A DNA stretch of 5,677 nucleotides from Nitrospira sp. (lineage in GTDB: Bacteria > Nitrospirota > Nitrospiria > Nitrospirales > Nitrospiraceae), in NCBI GenBank assembly GCA_025935475.1, contig JAICVE010000203.1, forward strand, positions 1-5,677, written 5' to 3'. Of the stretch, positions 1 to 5,677 are shown in pieces (the first letter of the stretch is position 1; each line of letters begins with the position of its first letter). The translations under genes were made by a program, and so were the position numbers. The notes beneath the pieces were generated by a model. It searched no databases. It was not told the DNA's origin and worked only from the letters and a program-made list of their open reading frames with translations.

Positions 1-555
1 AGGGAGAAACCTGCCGGGGAGTTCTCGGTGTGCTCGCGGCGGAGCGTGCAGCTGACGGTAGTAGCGAAGCACCTTCCTCACATACTGACGCGTCTCTCGG
101 ATGTGTGGCACCCGGCCTCCTTTGACGCGATGCACACCGGCGTTGTACGCAGCCAGCGCGAGCGGAAGATTCCCTTGATAGCGGTTTAGCAGGTGGCGGA
201 GTTGCCTGGCACCGCCGCGGATGTTTTCGACGGAATCATACACATTGGCCACCCGCAAGGTGGCTGCCGTGTCGGGAGTCAGCTGCATAAGGCCGATGGC
301 TCCCTTCTTTGAGACGACGTGTTGACGAAAATCCGACTCGGCCTTGATCACGGCGCGCAACAACGCGGGATCAAGACGGTAACGTTTCGCATAAAAGGTG
401 ATTGCCCGTCGAATGTCTTGCTTCGAGTAGTGCAGGCGATTTTCGGAATCGGAAATCGTCGCGACGGGAGCCAGGACGACCATCAGCACGGCGAGGAGGC
501 CAATGCCGCTGCCGCGAGCTGCTCTTCGAAAGACAGGGTTGTCCCACCAGTCCAT
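1..555 (-). CDS. Exported lytic transglycosylase, SLT domain (3' end beyond window)
   Basis: Probable soluble or membrane-anchored murein lytic transglycosylase, which cleaves the MurNAc-GlcNAc bond in peptidoglycan with formation of 1,6-anhydro-MurNAc in the periplasm. I translated this frame by hand; 185 codons are visible and no stop is reached at the left edge. The ATG at 555 is the first start after an in-frame TGA at 561-559. Residues 1-35 look like a signal peptide or anchor: a basic stretch (RRAARG), then the hydrophobic GIGLLAVLMVVLAPVA. The SLT hallmarks follow in order: LLRAVIKAESDF with the presumed catalytic Glu at residue 73, GAIGLMQLTPDTA (85-97), LALAAYNAG (132-140) and VPHIRETRQYVRKVLRYY (149-166). 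The purine-rich GAGGG abuts the ATG, so the start signal is weak; an internal ATG at 483 (residue 25) is a less likely alternative because it would remove most of the leader. The gene lies 155 nt after msrA, so it may have its own promoter. The family call is firm; the exact subfamily is not determined. Confidence 0.9.
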   Translation of the reverse strand, partial: MDWWDNPVFRRAARGSGIGLLAVLMVVLAPVATISDSENRLHYSKQDIRRAITFYAKRYRLDPALLRAVIKAESDFRQHVVSKKGAIGLMQLTPDTAATLRVANVYDSVENIRGGARQLRHLLNRYQGNLPLALAAYNAGVHRVKGGRVPHIRETRQYVRKVLRYYRQLHAPPRAHRELPGRFLP

Positions 556-710
556 CCCTCATGAAGCGCTCAACATCCATGCCTGGGTCGATTTCGTGCA
601 ACACCGCGAAAGATGAGGCAAACGTACATCTCGACATGTGCAGTGAGCTGCACAGGAGTGTGCAACGAGCGTCTCATTTTTGAGGCAGTCGGCTGAGGGA
701 TCCTCACCGC
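556..710 (-). other. Intergenic region between msrA and the lytic transglycosylase gene
   Basis: These 155 nt lack a convincing gene; short ORFs on both strands have no good ribosome site or recognisable product. Besides the TGTGCA array, it holds a small hairpin just after the msrA stop (TGAGG/CCTCA, 694-706, 3-nt loop) with no following T-run, so a poor intrinsic terminator. The heptamer GTGCAAC occurs at 596-602 and again at 660-666. No sigma-70 promoter with both boxes stands out; TTGCAC boxes on the minus strand are only partial matches. Confidence 0.5.
637..664. repeat. Three-arm inverted repeat TGTGCA / TGCACA / TGTGCA
   Basis: On the plus strand, TGTGCA (637-642), TGCACA (649-654) and TGTGCA (659-664) sit 12 and 10 nt apart. 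The first pair extends to a perfect 7+7 dyad with a 4-nt centre, TGTGCAGTGAGCTGCACA (637-654). The second pair is a perfect 6+6 dyad with the 4-nt centre GGAG. The middle arm can pair with either neighbour, but not both at once. The array lies in the non-coding gap between msrA and the lytic transglycosylase gene, 82 nt upstream of the latter's start. It could be an operator made of half-sites about one helical turn apart, or an RNA hairpin switch. The repeat is plainly visible; any function is inference. Confidence 0.7.
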
Positions 711-1334
711 TTATGACTTTCCCCATAGGACTTCGAGACGCTGCGCACGGCCACAGGTGAACTTGTAGTATTTGTAACGGATGGGATTTTTCTTGTAGAA
801 ATCCTGATGATAATCCTCGGCGGGATAGAATTCCGACGCGGCTGTCAATTGGGTGACGATTGGCGTTGAAAATCGTTTGGACTGTTCGATCGCCCGCTTC
901 GACTCCTCCGCTGCCCGCTTCTCCTCTTCGGTCTGATAGAAAATCGCCGCCCGGTACTGATTCCCGTGATCGCAGAACTGCGCGTCGGGGGTCACAGGGT
1001 CGACGTTGCGCCAGAAGGCTTCCAGCAACTGGGTATACGTCACTTTCGCCGGGTCGTAGCGCACCTCGACCGATTCGGCATGTCCCGTCTGTCCTGCCGA
1101 GACTTGTTCGTAACTGGGATTCCGGACCGTGCCCCCCATGTACCCCGACACGACCTCACGCACACCATCCACCTTCTCAAAGGCCTCCTCCATGCACCAA
1201 AAGCACCCACCGGCAAAATAGGCCTTGGCCACCGGGGCTGTTCCGGACGTGGGCGGTTGGGCCAAGGCGACATGTACGGCTGCTAGAGCCATGCCTGACA
1301 GTAGGAGGCTCATCGTCCATCGCGAGGCTGTCAT
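711..1334 (-). CDS. msrA: Peptide-methionine (S)-S-oxide reductase MsrA, exported form
   Basis: MsrA reduces the S epimer of methionine sulfoxide in proteins back to methionine, with thioredoxin-like donors recycling the enzyme. The ATG at 1334 is chosen because AAAGGAGGA (1348-1340) sits 5 nt before it; the frame stays open upstream to 1469 but overlaps the previous gene without a comparable site. The product is 207 residues. Residues 1-25 form a clear signal peptide (SLLLSGMALAAVHVALA, cleavage likely after ALA at 25), so the enzyme should be periplasmic. The active-site motif GGCFWC is at 42-47 with catalytic Cys44; TGHAESVEVRYDP (83-95), DPVTPDAQFCDHGNQYR (112-128) and EDYHQDFYKKNP (173-184) are all classic. 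Cys194 in FTCGR, near the C-terminus, is the likely resolving cysteine. It is a single MsrA domain with no MsrB fusion. It follows the SLOG gene by 79 nt and may be co-transcribed with it. Confidence 0.96.
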   Translation of the reverse strand: MTASRWTMSLLLSGMALAAVHVALAQPPTSGTAPVAKAYFAGGCFWCMEEAFEKVDGVREVVSGYMGGTVRNPSYEQVSAGQTGHAESVEVRYDPAKVTYTQLLEAFWRNVDPVTPDAQFCDHGNQYRAAIFYQTEEEKRAAEESKRAIEQSKRFSTPIVTQLTAASEFYPAEDYHQDFYKKNPIRYKYYKFTCGRAQRLEVLWGKS

Positions 1335-1339
1335 GGTTA

Positions 1340-1348
1340 TCCTCCTTT
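1340..1348 (-). promoter_or_regulatory. Strong ribosome binding site of msrA
   Basis: AAAGGAGGA on the minus strand, 5 nt before the ATG at 1334. It decides the start of msrA: longer in-frame readings have no such signal and would bury the signal peptide. Confidence 0.85.
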
Positions 1349-1351
1349 GGC

Positions 1352-1365
1352 GACTCCGTCGAGTC
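1352..1365 (-). promoter_or_regulatory. Small hairpin directly upstream of the msrA ribosome site
   Basis: A perfect 5-bp stem, GACTC / GAGTC with a 4-nt loop, ends 3 nt before the msrA ribosome site. No T-run follows on the minus strand, so it is not an intrinsic terminator. It could protect the msrA transcript or modulate initiation, or be chance. The rest of the 79-nt SLOG-msrA gap shows a TTGACG (1417-1412) but no matching -10 box at a usable distance. Confidence 0.3.
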
Positions 1366-1413
1366 CCTCTAACCTCTTTACGGTCGTTCCCTGCCGGTGG
1401 ATGGCTGCAAACG

Positions 1414-1947
1414 TCAACAGCCTCCCCATGGTTGAGGCGCCTGCATGTTCGAGCCGTTGCCGCGCTCAAAACGTTTCAAGATGGCGTTGATCGCATCTTC
1501 CGGTGTCTGCACACTGGACACGAGCCGGCCGCCTAAGTGTTTGAAAAATTTTTCTTCGGTGGGCGTTGCGCCGAGCAGCACCACTTCCTTTCCGGCCTTG
1601 AGCGCCAACGCCACTTCCGACACGGTGCCAGACCCCCCTAAGCCGCAGGCGATGATCACCTGACTCGAAAGGACGCAGACGTTGTTTCTCGCATTGCCCA
1701 TTTCCGTGATGACCGCCACATCCACATATTTTGAAATCCTGTCCCTGGTCGTCGGAAGCACTCCAACCGTCAAACTGCGAGGGACCTTCTTGGCTCCCTG
1801 ATTCGCCGCATGCATGACGCCCACATCGCGGCCGCCCGTGAGCAAGACCCATTCACGCCTGGCAATGAGTTCTCCGAGCGCACGCGCATTTTCCACATCT
1901 TTTCTTCTGGCCTTGGCGGGGCCCATGACTCCGACGACGTATCGCAC
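1414..1947 (-). CDS. SLOG-fold protein, TIGR00725-like (LOG/DprA-related)
   Basis: A 177-residue Rossmann-type protein resembling the TIGR00725 family, which belongs to the SLOG superfamily with LOG and lysine decarboxylase-like proteins; these bind nucleotides or nucleotide-derived ligands. Visible hallmarks are the N-terminal strand YVVGVMG, LLTGGRDVGVM (35-45, the first glycine-rich loop), LTVGVLP (59-65), GNARNNVCV (84-92) and GLGGSGTVSEVALALKAGK (102-120), the GxGT..E ligand loop. The C-terminal VQTPEDAINAILKRF is typical of the family. The tail from about residue 161 (rich in G, N, P, Q) is probably disordered. The start is a GTG at 1947 with TAGGGG (1960-1955) 7 nt upstream, and it fits a promoter placing transcription start near 1971. 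The activity is unknown: cytokinin-type phosphoribohydrolase is possible for LOG relatives but is not shown for this family. It precedes msrA in the same direction. Confidence 0.85.
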   Translation of the reverse strand: MRYVVGVMGPAKARRKDVENARALGELIARREWVLLTGGRDVGVMHAANQGAKKVPRSLTVGVLPTTRDRISKYVDVAVITEMGNARNNVCVLSSQVIIACGLGGSGTVSEVALALKAGKEVVLLGATPTEEKFFKHLGGRLVSSVQTPEDAINAILKRFERGNGSNMQAPQPWGGC

Positions 1948-1977
1948 CCTGTTGCCCCTAAGGTTGAACGGGAGAAG

Positions 1978-2008
1978 ATTGTAGCCGCTTTCATGCGGCG
2001 TTTGTCAA
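1978..2008 (-). promoter_or_regulatory. Candidate sigma-70-type promoter of the SLOG gene, with dyad in a 19-nt spacer
   Basis: On the minus strand a perfect TTGACA (2008-2003) is followed after 19 nt by TACAAT (1983-1978), a five-of-six match to the -10 consensus. Initiation would fall near 1971, giving a leader of about 24 nt before the GTG at 1947. The spacer contains a perfect 5+5 dyad, GCCGC-N6-GCGGC (1984-1999). A 19-nt spacer with a dyad between the boxes is the layout known for promoters activated by MerR-family regulators. The boxes are seen directly; regulation is inferred. Confidence 0.5.
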
Positions 2009-2030
2009 AAAAGGGCCCGTACGAGCGGAT
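2007..2030 (-). terminator. Possible weak terminator after the TPR gene
   Basis: Within the 112-nt gap after the TPR stop at 2060, the minus strand shows a short GC-rich element (GCTC-GTAC-GGGC, one G-T pair) ending 2 nt before six consecutive T (2012-2007). The stem has only four pairs, so the call is tentative. The T-run partly overlaps the -35 box of the next promoter. Confidence 0.2.
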
Positions 2031-2059
2031 GGACGCGAGGTAAGCAGGAGGGCAACGGT

Positions 2060-3706
2060 CTAGAACCGCGAGGCGGCAAGCGTGACGTCGGCATGGGCCC
2101 AGGCTTTTTCGAACCGGTCAGAGGCCTCGGCGGCGTCGGCATCCTTTCGCTGAACCTTCAGGCTTTGGAGCAAACCAAACAATCCCCACCCATTTTCCGG
2201 GTACCATCTCAGATCGGCCCGGTACTCGGCTTCAGCCTCCGAAGCACGACCGGCGAGCAGCAAGACGGGGCCGAGGTAGTGGCGCACGGGAAGCGCCCAA
2301 TGCGGCGGTTCGGCGCCCTGCAACGAGTCCTCGATTTTCGTCGCCTCCCGCAACGTCTTGATGGCTTCATCATGACGACGGCGTTGAGCAGCGATTTGAC
2401 CGGCCAGTAGGCGCTCGGCGATTTTTAAAAGGTCGCGCTCGAGCTTATCCTGCTGATTCCTGCTTCGTCTGAACTGTTTTGTGAGCATCAGCAGTGCCTG
2501 GCGCTCGCCCTCCGCACCCGGTACGCGACCAGTCGCAACTAAGGCCATTCCACGGCCCAGTCGCCAGGCACCCTCAAGAAGACGCAGGCCTTTCGCAGGC
2601 GGAGGTTCCCGCAAAAGGTCTTCCCATTGACCGAAACGGATCCGGGTGAACAGCTTCGTCGTGAGATAGGCTTCTTTGCTGCGGTTCGCTTTGGCTTCTT
2701 CGTCCGTAATGGTGGAGACGAGCGAGCTGGCCGCCTTCAGGGCTTCTGCGCTGCGTCCTTCCATCATCAGCGAAGACCATAAAAAATGGAGATTGTGACT
2801 GTAATACCCATCGGCATAATCGCCGGTCAAATGCGCGCCGGCCAGATACCGTTCGTCGGCATGGGCCGCTTCGGCATTGCGCTCGGACGATTGGTGATAC
2901 ATCCCGATCCGAGCGTAGATATGCGCCGGCATATGGACCAAGTGGCCCGCGCCGGGCATGAGCCCGGGAAGACGGTCGGCACAAGCCAGCGCGCGCTGCG
3001 GTTCACGCGAAGCTTCGACGGCGTGAATATAGTAATGACAGGCGCCGGGATGGTCTGGCTGCTTGTCGAGAACCGCCTCGAGCGTCGAAACAATTTCTTG
3101 AGTCCCGGGCTTCGGGGTCCCCTCCGCGGTCCAGAAGTCCCAAGGCCGAAGATCCATCATGGCCTCGGCGAACAGCACGCCGGCATCCGCATCATCGGAG
3201 AAGGTCTTCCACACGGACCGCATCGCGTCCGCGTAAGCCTTGTCCAAGGCGGCGCGCGACGCGCGGGGAGAACCGAGATAACGCTTCGCTGAGGCCTCGA
3301 TATAGGCGCGCTCGGCCGCAGTCGCGGTGGACAGGCGGGCCTGCGCCTGCTTGACGGCTTCGACTGCCCGGTGTCCGTCGTCCTTTGACATGGGCGCATT
3401 GATGTTCGGTCCCAGCGCCAGTGCAATTCCCCAATAGGGCATGGCCGAGCTTGGATCCAGTTTGGCCGCCTCCTCGAACGAGCGAATGGCTTCTTCATGA
3501 TTAAAGGCATAGACCAGCCGCAATCCCTGGTCAAAATACCGTTGTGCCGACTCAGACGAAGTGCTGATCGGATGATGAAGCGTGCCGAGGTCGTCATACA
3601 GTTGCGGCTTCCCGTGAGCCACGAGGGGTGAAGCCCCCCACAGGAACAGCAAAACTCCGAGCGCACACATGACAGGTCTTGTAGCCCATCCTCGATCGGC
3701 ACTCAC
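2060..3706 (-). CDS. Exported tetratricopeptide-repeat protein, function unknown
   Basis: A 548-residue TPR protein of a widespread uncharacterised family. I choose the GTG at 3706: TGAGG (3717-3713) lies 6 nt upstream, and the resulting N-terminus is a proper signal peptide with arginines (MSADRGWATRP) then VMCALGVLLFLWGASPLVA. The frame remains open to 4000, but that extension is a shadow of the TldE gene; an ATG at 3670 would lose the basic n-region. A clear TPR unit spans 53-85 (QRYFDQGLRLVYAFNHEEA and onward to KLDP), followed by YWGIALALGPNIN (91-103). The family-typical blocks CHYYIHAVEAS (223-233), GHLVHMPAHIYARIG (254-268) and YYSHNLHFLW (301-310) form histidine clusters, and a C-terminal TPR pair spans about 469-515. 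It probably folds as a periplasmic superhelical scaffold. It is coupled to TldE, 8 nt after its stop, yet TldD/TldE are cytoplasmic, so direct contact is not expected. No enzyme motif was recognised. Confidence 0.88.
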   Translation of the reverse strand: MSADRGWATRPVMCALGVLLFLWGASPLVAHGKPQLYDDLGTLHHPISTSSESAQRYFDQGLRLVYAFNHEEAIRSFEEAAKLDPSSAMPYWGIALALGPNINAPMSKDDGHRAVEAVKQAQARLSTATAAERAYIEASAKRYLGSPRASRAALDKAYADAMRSVWKTFSDDADAGVLFAEAMMDLRPWDFWTAEGTPKPGTQEIVSTLEAVLDKQPDHPGACHYYIHAVEASREPQRALACADRLPGLMPGAGHLVHMPAHIYARIGMYHQSSERNAEAAHADERYLAGAHLTGDYADGYYSHNLHFLWSSLMMEGRSAEALKAASSLVSTITDEEAKANRSKEAYLTTKLFTRIRFGQWEDLLREPPPAKGLRLLEGAWRLGRGMALVATGRVPGAEGERQALLMLTKQFRRSRNQQDKLERDLLKIAERLLAGQIAAQRRRHDEAIKTLREATKIEDSLQGAEPPHWALPVRHYLGPVLLLAGRASEAEAEYRADLRWYPENGWGLFGLLQSLKVQRKDADAAEASDRFEKAWAHADVTLAASRF

Positions 3707-3712
3707 CGGTTG

Positions 3713-3717
3713 CCTCA
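3713..3717 (-). promoter_or_regulatory. Ribosome binding site of the TPR gene overlapping the TldE stop codon
   Basis: TGAGG on the minus strand contains the TGA stop of the TldE-like gene (3717-3715) and lies 6 nt before the GTG at 3706. This favours the GTG start and implies translational coupling. Confidence 0.65.
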
Positions 3718-5058
3718 AAATCTGGTGACGCTGGAAAAATGAAAATCGGGAAGGACCATTGCGGGGACCAGCATCTTGCCAGTCTCGGAGGTGACGGCTT
3801 CCACGGCCTCCGTAAAGGCCTCCACCTGTTTGAACACCCGCAATGGGCTTTCGTGAAAACGGAAATTCCGCACGGCCGTGGTGATTTGGCCGTCTTCCAC
3901 GAGAAATGTGCCGTCCCGTGTCATGCCGGTCAGCGTCAGATCGGTCGGATTCACCGTTCGGATATACCAAAAGTTGGTGACGAGGATGGCGCGTTCGCAC
4001 CGCTTGATGAGTTCCTGAGTTTTAAATGCAGCGGGGCCGGATGCCGATACACAAGGCGCCTCAAGTGTCGCGATGCGTTTAATCTTGTGCTGCTGAGCGG
4101 TGAACCGGTCGTAGGCCAGCTGTCGCAATACCCCCTTTTCGATCCAGACGGAGTCTTCACTCGGCAAGCCTTCGTGCGTGAAGCCAGTGCCGAGGAGGTC
4201 GGGATGATCGGGAAGATTTTGAAGGGTCAGCCGTTCGTCCAGAATCTGACGGCCCAGCTGTCCTGCGAAGGGGCTCGTGCCCTTGTCATAGGATTTTGCA
4301 TCCAGCGTCCAGAGCATCCAACTCCAGAGACCCGCCACTGCCGCCGGCTCCAGGATGACCCGGTAGCGCCCCGGCGCCAGCTCCTGCACGTCACGGCTTC
4401 GCTTCGCCTTGTTGATCGCTGACAAGGTCCGGTCCTGGATTTTCAGGTGATCGATGGAACGGTGAGCGGCTGCACTCCAACCGGTCGCGTCCTCTGCCTG
4501 TACCGTGAGGCTGAAACGCGCTTCGGTGCGTTCCTCCTGGGCAAACAAGCCGCTGCTCGCCGCGATGCCCACCGAGGCGACGGACGACGAGACGATGCCG
4601 GCCGCCTGAAGATTTTCAATGCGACATTGACCGATGGCCTCGTTGGCGTATTCAAGCCGCCGGGAGGGTCCTGCCGCCGTCGTCTCCGGCCGGCTCGTCA
4701 AGGGCGTCGGAAAGACCTGCGGTTCCGGCGGAGGGAGAAACTCAGGATCTTCCGGAGACACTCGGGCGATGCGTTCGGCGCGGTCGAGTGCGTCTTGGAC
4801 TGCACCGGCCGTAAAATCCGTGGTGGAGGCGGAGCCGCGTCTGCGGTCGAAGGCCACGGCGACCGTCAGCGTGCCTCGTCTGGTATCGACGTTTTGGACG
4901 ACGCGGCTGTTCGCGAACCGCGTCGTTCCGCCGTGCTGATCATGACAGTTGATCACGGTATGGTCTGCTTCTGATCGTTTCAATACGAGGTCGGCGAGGA
5001 ATCGAAATTCGTCCGCGCTCGTCAATTTCGGCCAGGTCTTGGCGTTGACGGTACTCAT
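3715..5058 (-). CDS. TldE/PmbA-like subunit of a TldD-TldE protease
   Basis: A 447-residue member of the TldD/PmbA (modulator of DNA gyrase, U62) family; E. coli PmbA/TldE is of similar size. TldE is the non-metal-binding partner in a heteromeric cytoplasmic protease that degrades unfolded or modified peptides, known for microcin B17 maturation and CcdA turnover. Recognisable blocks: N-terminal ADLVLKRSEADHTVI, a central ELAPGRYRVILEPAAVAGL (226-244) where TldD would carry its HExxxH metal site but this protein does not, GTGFTHEGLPSEDS (290-303), WYIRTVNPTDLTLTGMTRDG (364-383), FLVEDGQI (385-392) and the typical ending PDFHFSSVTRF. The ATG at 5058 has AAAGGA (5071-5066) 7 nt upstream; the frame opens to 5112, but that part overlaps TldD. 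It starts 4 nt after the TldD stop, supporting the pair. No signal peptide is present. Assignment to the TldE rather than the TldD side rests on the missing metal motif and the gene order. Confidence 0.92.
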   Translation of the reverse strand: MSTVNAKTWPKLTSADEFRFLADLVLKRSEADHTVINCHDQHGGTTRFANSRVVQNVDTRRGTLTVAVAFDRRRGSASTTDFTAGAVQDALDRAERIARVSPEDPEFLPPPEPQVFPTPLTSRPETTAAGPSRRLEYANEAIGQCRIENLQAAGIVSSSVASVGIAASSGLFAQEERTEARFSLTVQAEDATGWSAAAHRSIDHLKIQDRTLSAINKAKRSRDVQELAPGRYRVILEPAAVAGLWSWMLWTLDAKSYDKGTSPFAGQLGRQILDERLTLQNLPDHPDLLGTGFTHEGLPSEDSVWIEKGVLRQLAYDRFTAQQHKIKRIATLEAPCVSASGPAAFKTQELIKRCERAILVTNFWYIRTVNPTDLTLTGMTRDGTFLVEDGQITTAVRNFRFHESPLRVFKQVEAFTEAVEAVTSETGKMLVPAMVLPDFHFSSVTRF

Positions 5059-5062
5059 TCGG

Positions 5063-5677
5063 CTATCCTTTGATGACCGCGACCCGACGGAACCGCGCAT
5101 GGGAAGCGGCATGCGTCATCCAGCCGGACTGGCCCGGTTGGCCCTTGCCGCATGTGATGAAGCCGAAGCGGCGGCGATGACGGCGGTCGGCCACGCCGTC
5201 ACAGCTGTTCCAGAACTCCGGCGTGATCCCGTGGTAGATCACATCCCGCAACATGTGGGTGCGCTTGCCGTTCTCGATCAACCAGAAGGCGTCTCCGCCG
5301 AACTGGAAGTTATAGCGCCGCTGATCGATGCTGTACGACCCGTGACCTTCGATGTAGATGCCCCGCTTCACGTCGGCAAGAAGCTCGTCCACCGAAGCCG
5401 AGCCGGGCTCCAAGCCGATATTGGCGATGCGCACGATCGGGACGCTGCCCCAACTATCCGCCCGGTTTGAGCCTCGCGACCTGGTTTCGCCGATCTTTGC
5501 GGCAACCTCGCGGTTAGTGCAATAGCCGACGAATAGACCTTCCCGGACAATGTCCCACCGTTGACAGGCCACCCCGTCGTCGTCGTAGCCGGTCGCGGCG
5601 AGGGTCTCGGGTTCGGTGTTATCTGCGACCAGATTCACATGTGGGGACCCGTATCGGAAGGTGCCGCGCTTCTCCGG
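5063..5677 (-). CDS. tldD: TldD-family metalloprotease, C-terminal part (5' end beyond window)
   Basis: The last 204 residues of a TldD-like protein; full-length family members have about 470-480. The frame is open to the right edge and reads PEKRGTFRYGSPH just before the first internal GTG at 5638, so that codon is not the start. Family blocks are clear: GYDDDGVACQRWDIVREG, IANIGLEPG, GIYIEGHGSYSIDQRRYNFQ, the block MLRDVIYHGITPEFWNSCD and TCGKGQPGQ. The Cys of TCGKGQP (codon 5152-5150) is 28 residues from the end; as I recall, E. coli TldD has a zinc-ligand cysteine at an equivalent distance from its C-terminus. The HExxxH motif should lie upstream, outside the window, so catalytic competence cannot be checked here. 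It is the first visible gene of the run tldD, tldE-like, TPR gene; the promoter is off the edge. Confidence 0.93.
   Translation of the reverse strand, partial: PEKRGTFRYGSPHVNLVADNTEPETLAATGYDDDGVACQRWDIVREGLFVGYCTNREVAAKIGETRSRGSNRADSWGSVPIVRIANIGLEPGSASVDELLADVKRGIYIEGHGSYSIDQRRYNFQFGGDAFWLIENGKRTHMLRDVIYHGITPEFWNSCDGVADRRHRRRFGFITCGKGQPGQSGWMTHAASHARFRRVAVIKG
5066..5071 (-). promoter_or_regulatory. Ribosome binding site of the TldE-like gene
   Basis: AAAGGA on the minus strand lies inside the last codons of tldD, directly before its TAG (5065-5063), and 7 nt before the ATG at 5058. It fixes the TldE start and suggests translational coupling with TldD. Confidence 0.7.

Noticed and set aside
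371..637. Minus-strand frame of 88 codons at the start of the transglycosylase gene
   Set aside because: It overlaps the transglycosylase in another frame, has no ribosome site and no recognisable motif.
402..683. Plus-strand frame of 93 codons across the non-coding gap
   Set aside because: It overlaps the signal-peptide end of the transglycosylase gene and contains the inverted-repeat array; composition looks random and no start signal is convincing.
694..706. Hairpin after msrA as an intrinsic terminator
   Set aside because: Only five base pairs and no T-run follows on the minus strand; kept only as a remark on the gap.
860..1372. Plus-strand open frame of 170 codons antisense to msrA
   Set aside because: Its translation is proline-, arginine- and serine-rich with no domain, and it is opposite a certain msrA. 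It is a coding shadow.
1412..1417. TTGACG as the -35 box of a separate msrA promoter
   Set aside because: No -10-like hexamer occurs at 16-19 nt; the nearest AT-rich candidate is about 31 nt away.
4146..4174. HEGLPSED in the TldE-like protein as a metalloprotease HExxH motif
   Set aside because: The second histidine is missing, and the block lies downstream of the position where TldD carries its HExxxH. It is a family sequence block, not a zinc site.
3739..4422. Plus-strand open frame of 227 codons antisense to the TldE-like gene
   Set aside because: It lies wholly inside a gene with clear family motifs; its translation shows no recognisable domain, and such frames are common opposite GC-rich genes.

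Overview
All six genes I can support lie on the minus strand, so the window reads right to left. The DNA is moderately GC-rich. The genes look like those of a Gram-negative, aerobic-type bacterium: three of the six products (a lytic transglycosylase, a methionine sulfoxide reductase and a TPR protein) carry export signals. The gene set and protein style would fit Nitrospirota (Nitrospira-like). This is an impression from memory only; GC-rich Proteobacteria or NC10 are not excluded.

Layout in the direction of transcription. (1) 5677-5063: the C-terminal 204 residues of a TldD-family metalloprotease, cut by the window edge. (2) 5058-3715: its partner, a TldE/PmbA-like protein, starting 4 nt after the TldD stop. 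(3) 3706-2060: an exported TPR protein whose best start is a GTG, with its ribosome binding site overlapping the TldE stop. These three form a tight, probably translationally coupled operon. (4) A 112-nt gap holding a good promoter candidate, then 1947-1414: a small SLOG/TIGR00725 nucleotide-binding-type protein. (5) 1334-711: a signal-peptide-bearing MsrA, 79 nt downstream. (6) A 155-nt non-coding gap with a striking set of TGTGCA/TGCACA inverted repeats, then 555-1: an exported SLT-domain lytic transglycosylase, running off the left edge.

Functionally, TldD and TldE normally form one cytoplasmic heteromeric protease that cleaves unfolded or modified peptides, and the coupled TPR protein would act outside the cytoplasm. 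MsrA would repair oxidised methionines in exported proteins, and the transglycosylase would remodel peptidoglycan. The SLOG protein has no assigned role.

I see no mobile element, CRISPR array, tRNA, rRNA or obvious novel system. The parts most worth a second look are the two non-coding regions (a 19-nt-spacer promoter with a dyad inside it, and the three-arm repeat), the start and coupling of the TPR gene, and the conserved-looking histidine clusters in the TPR protein. No plus-strand gene is supported.
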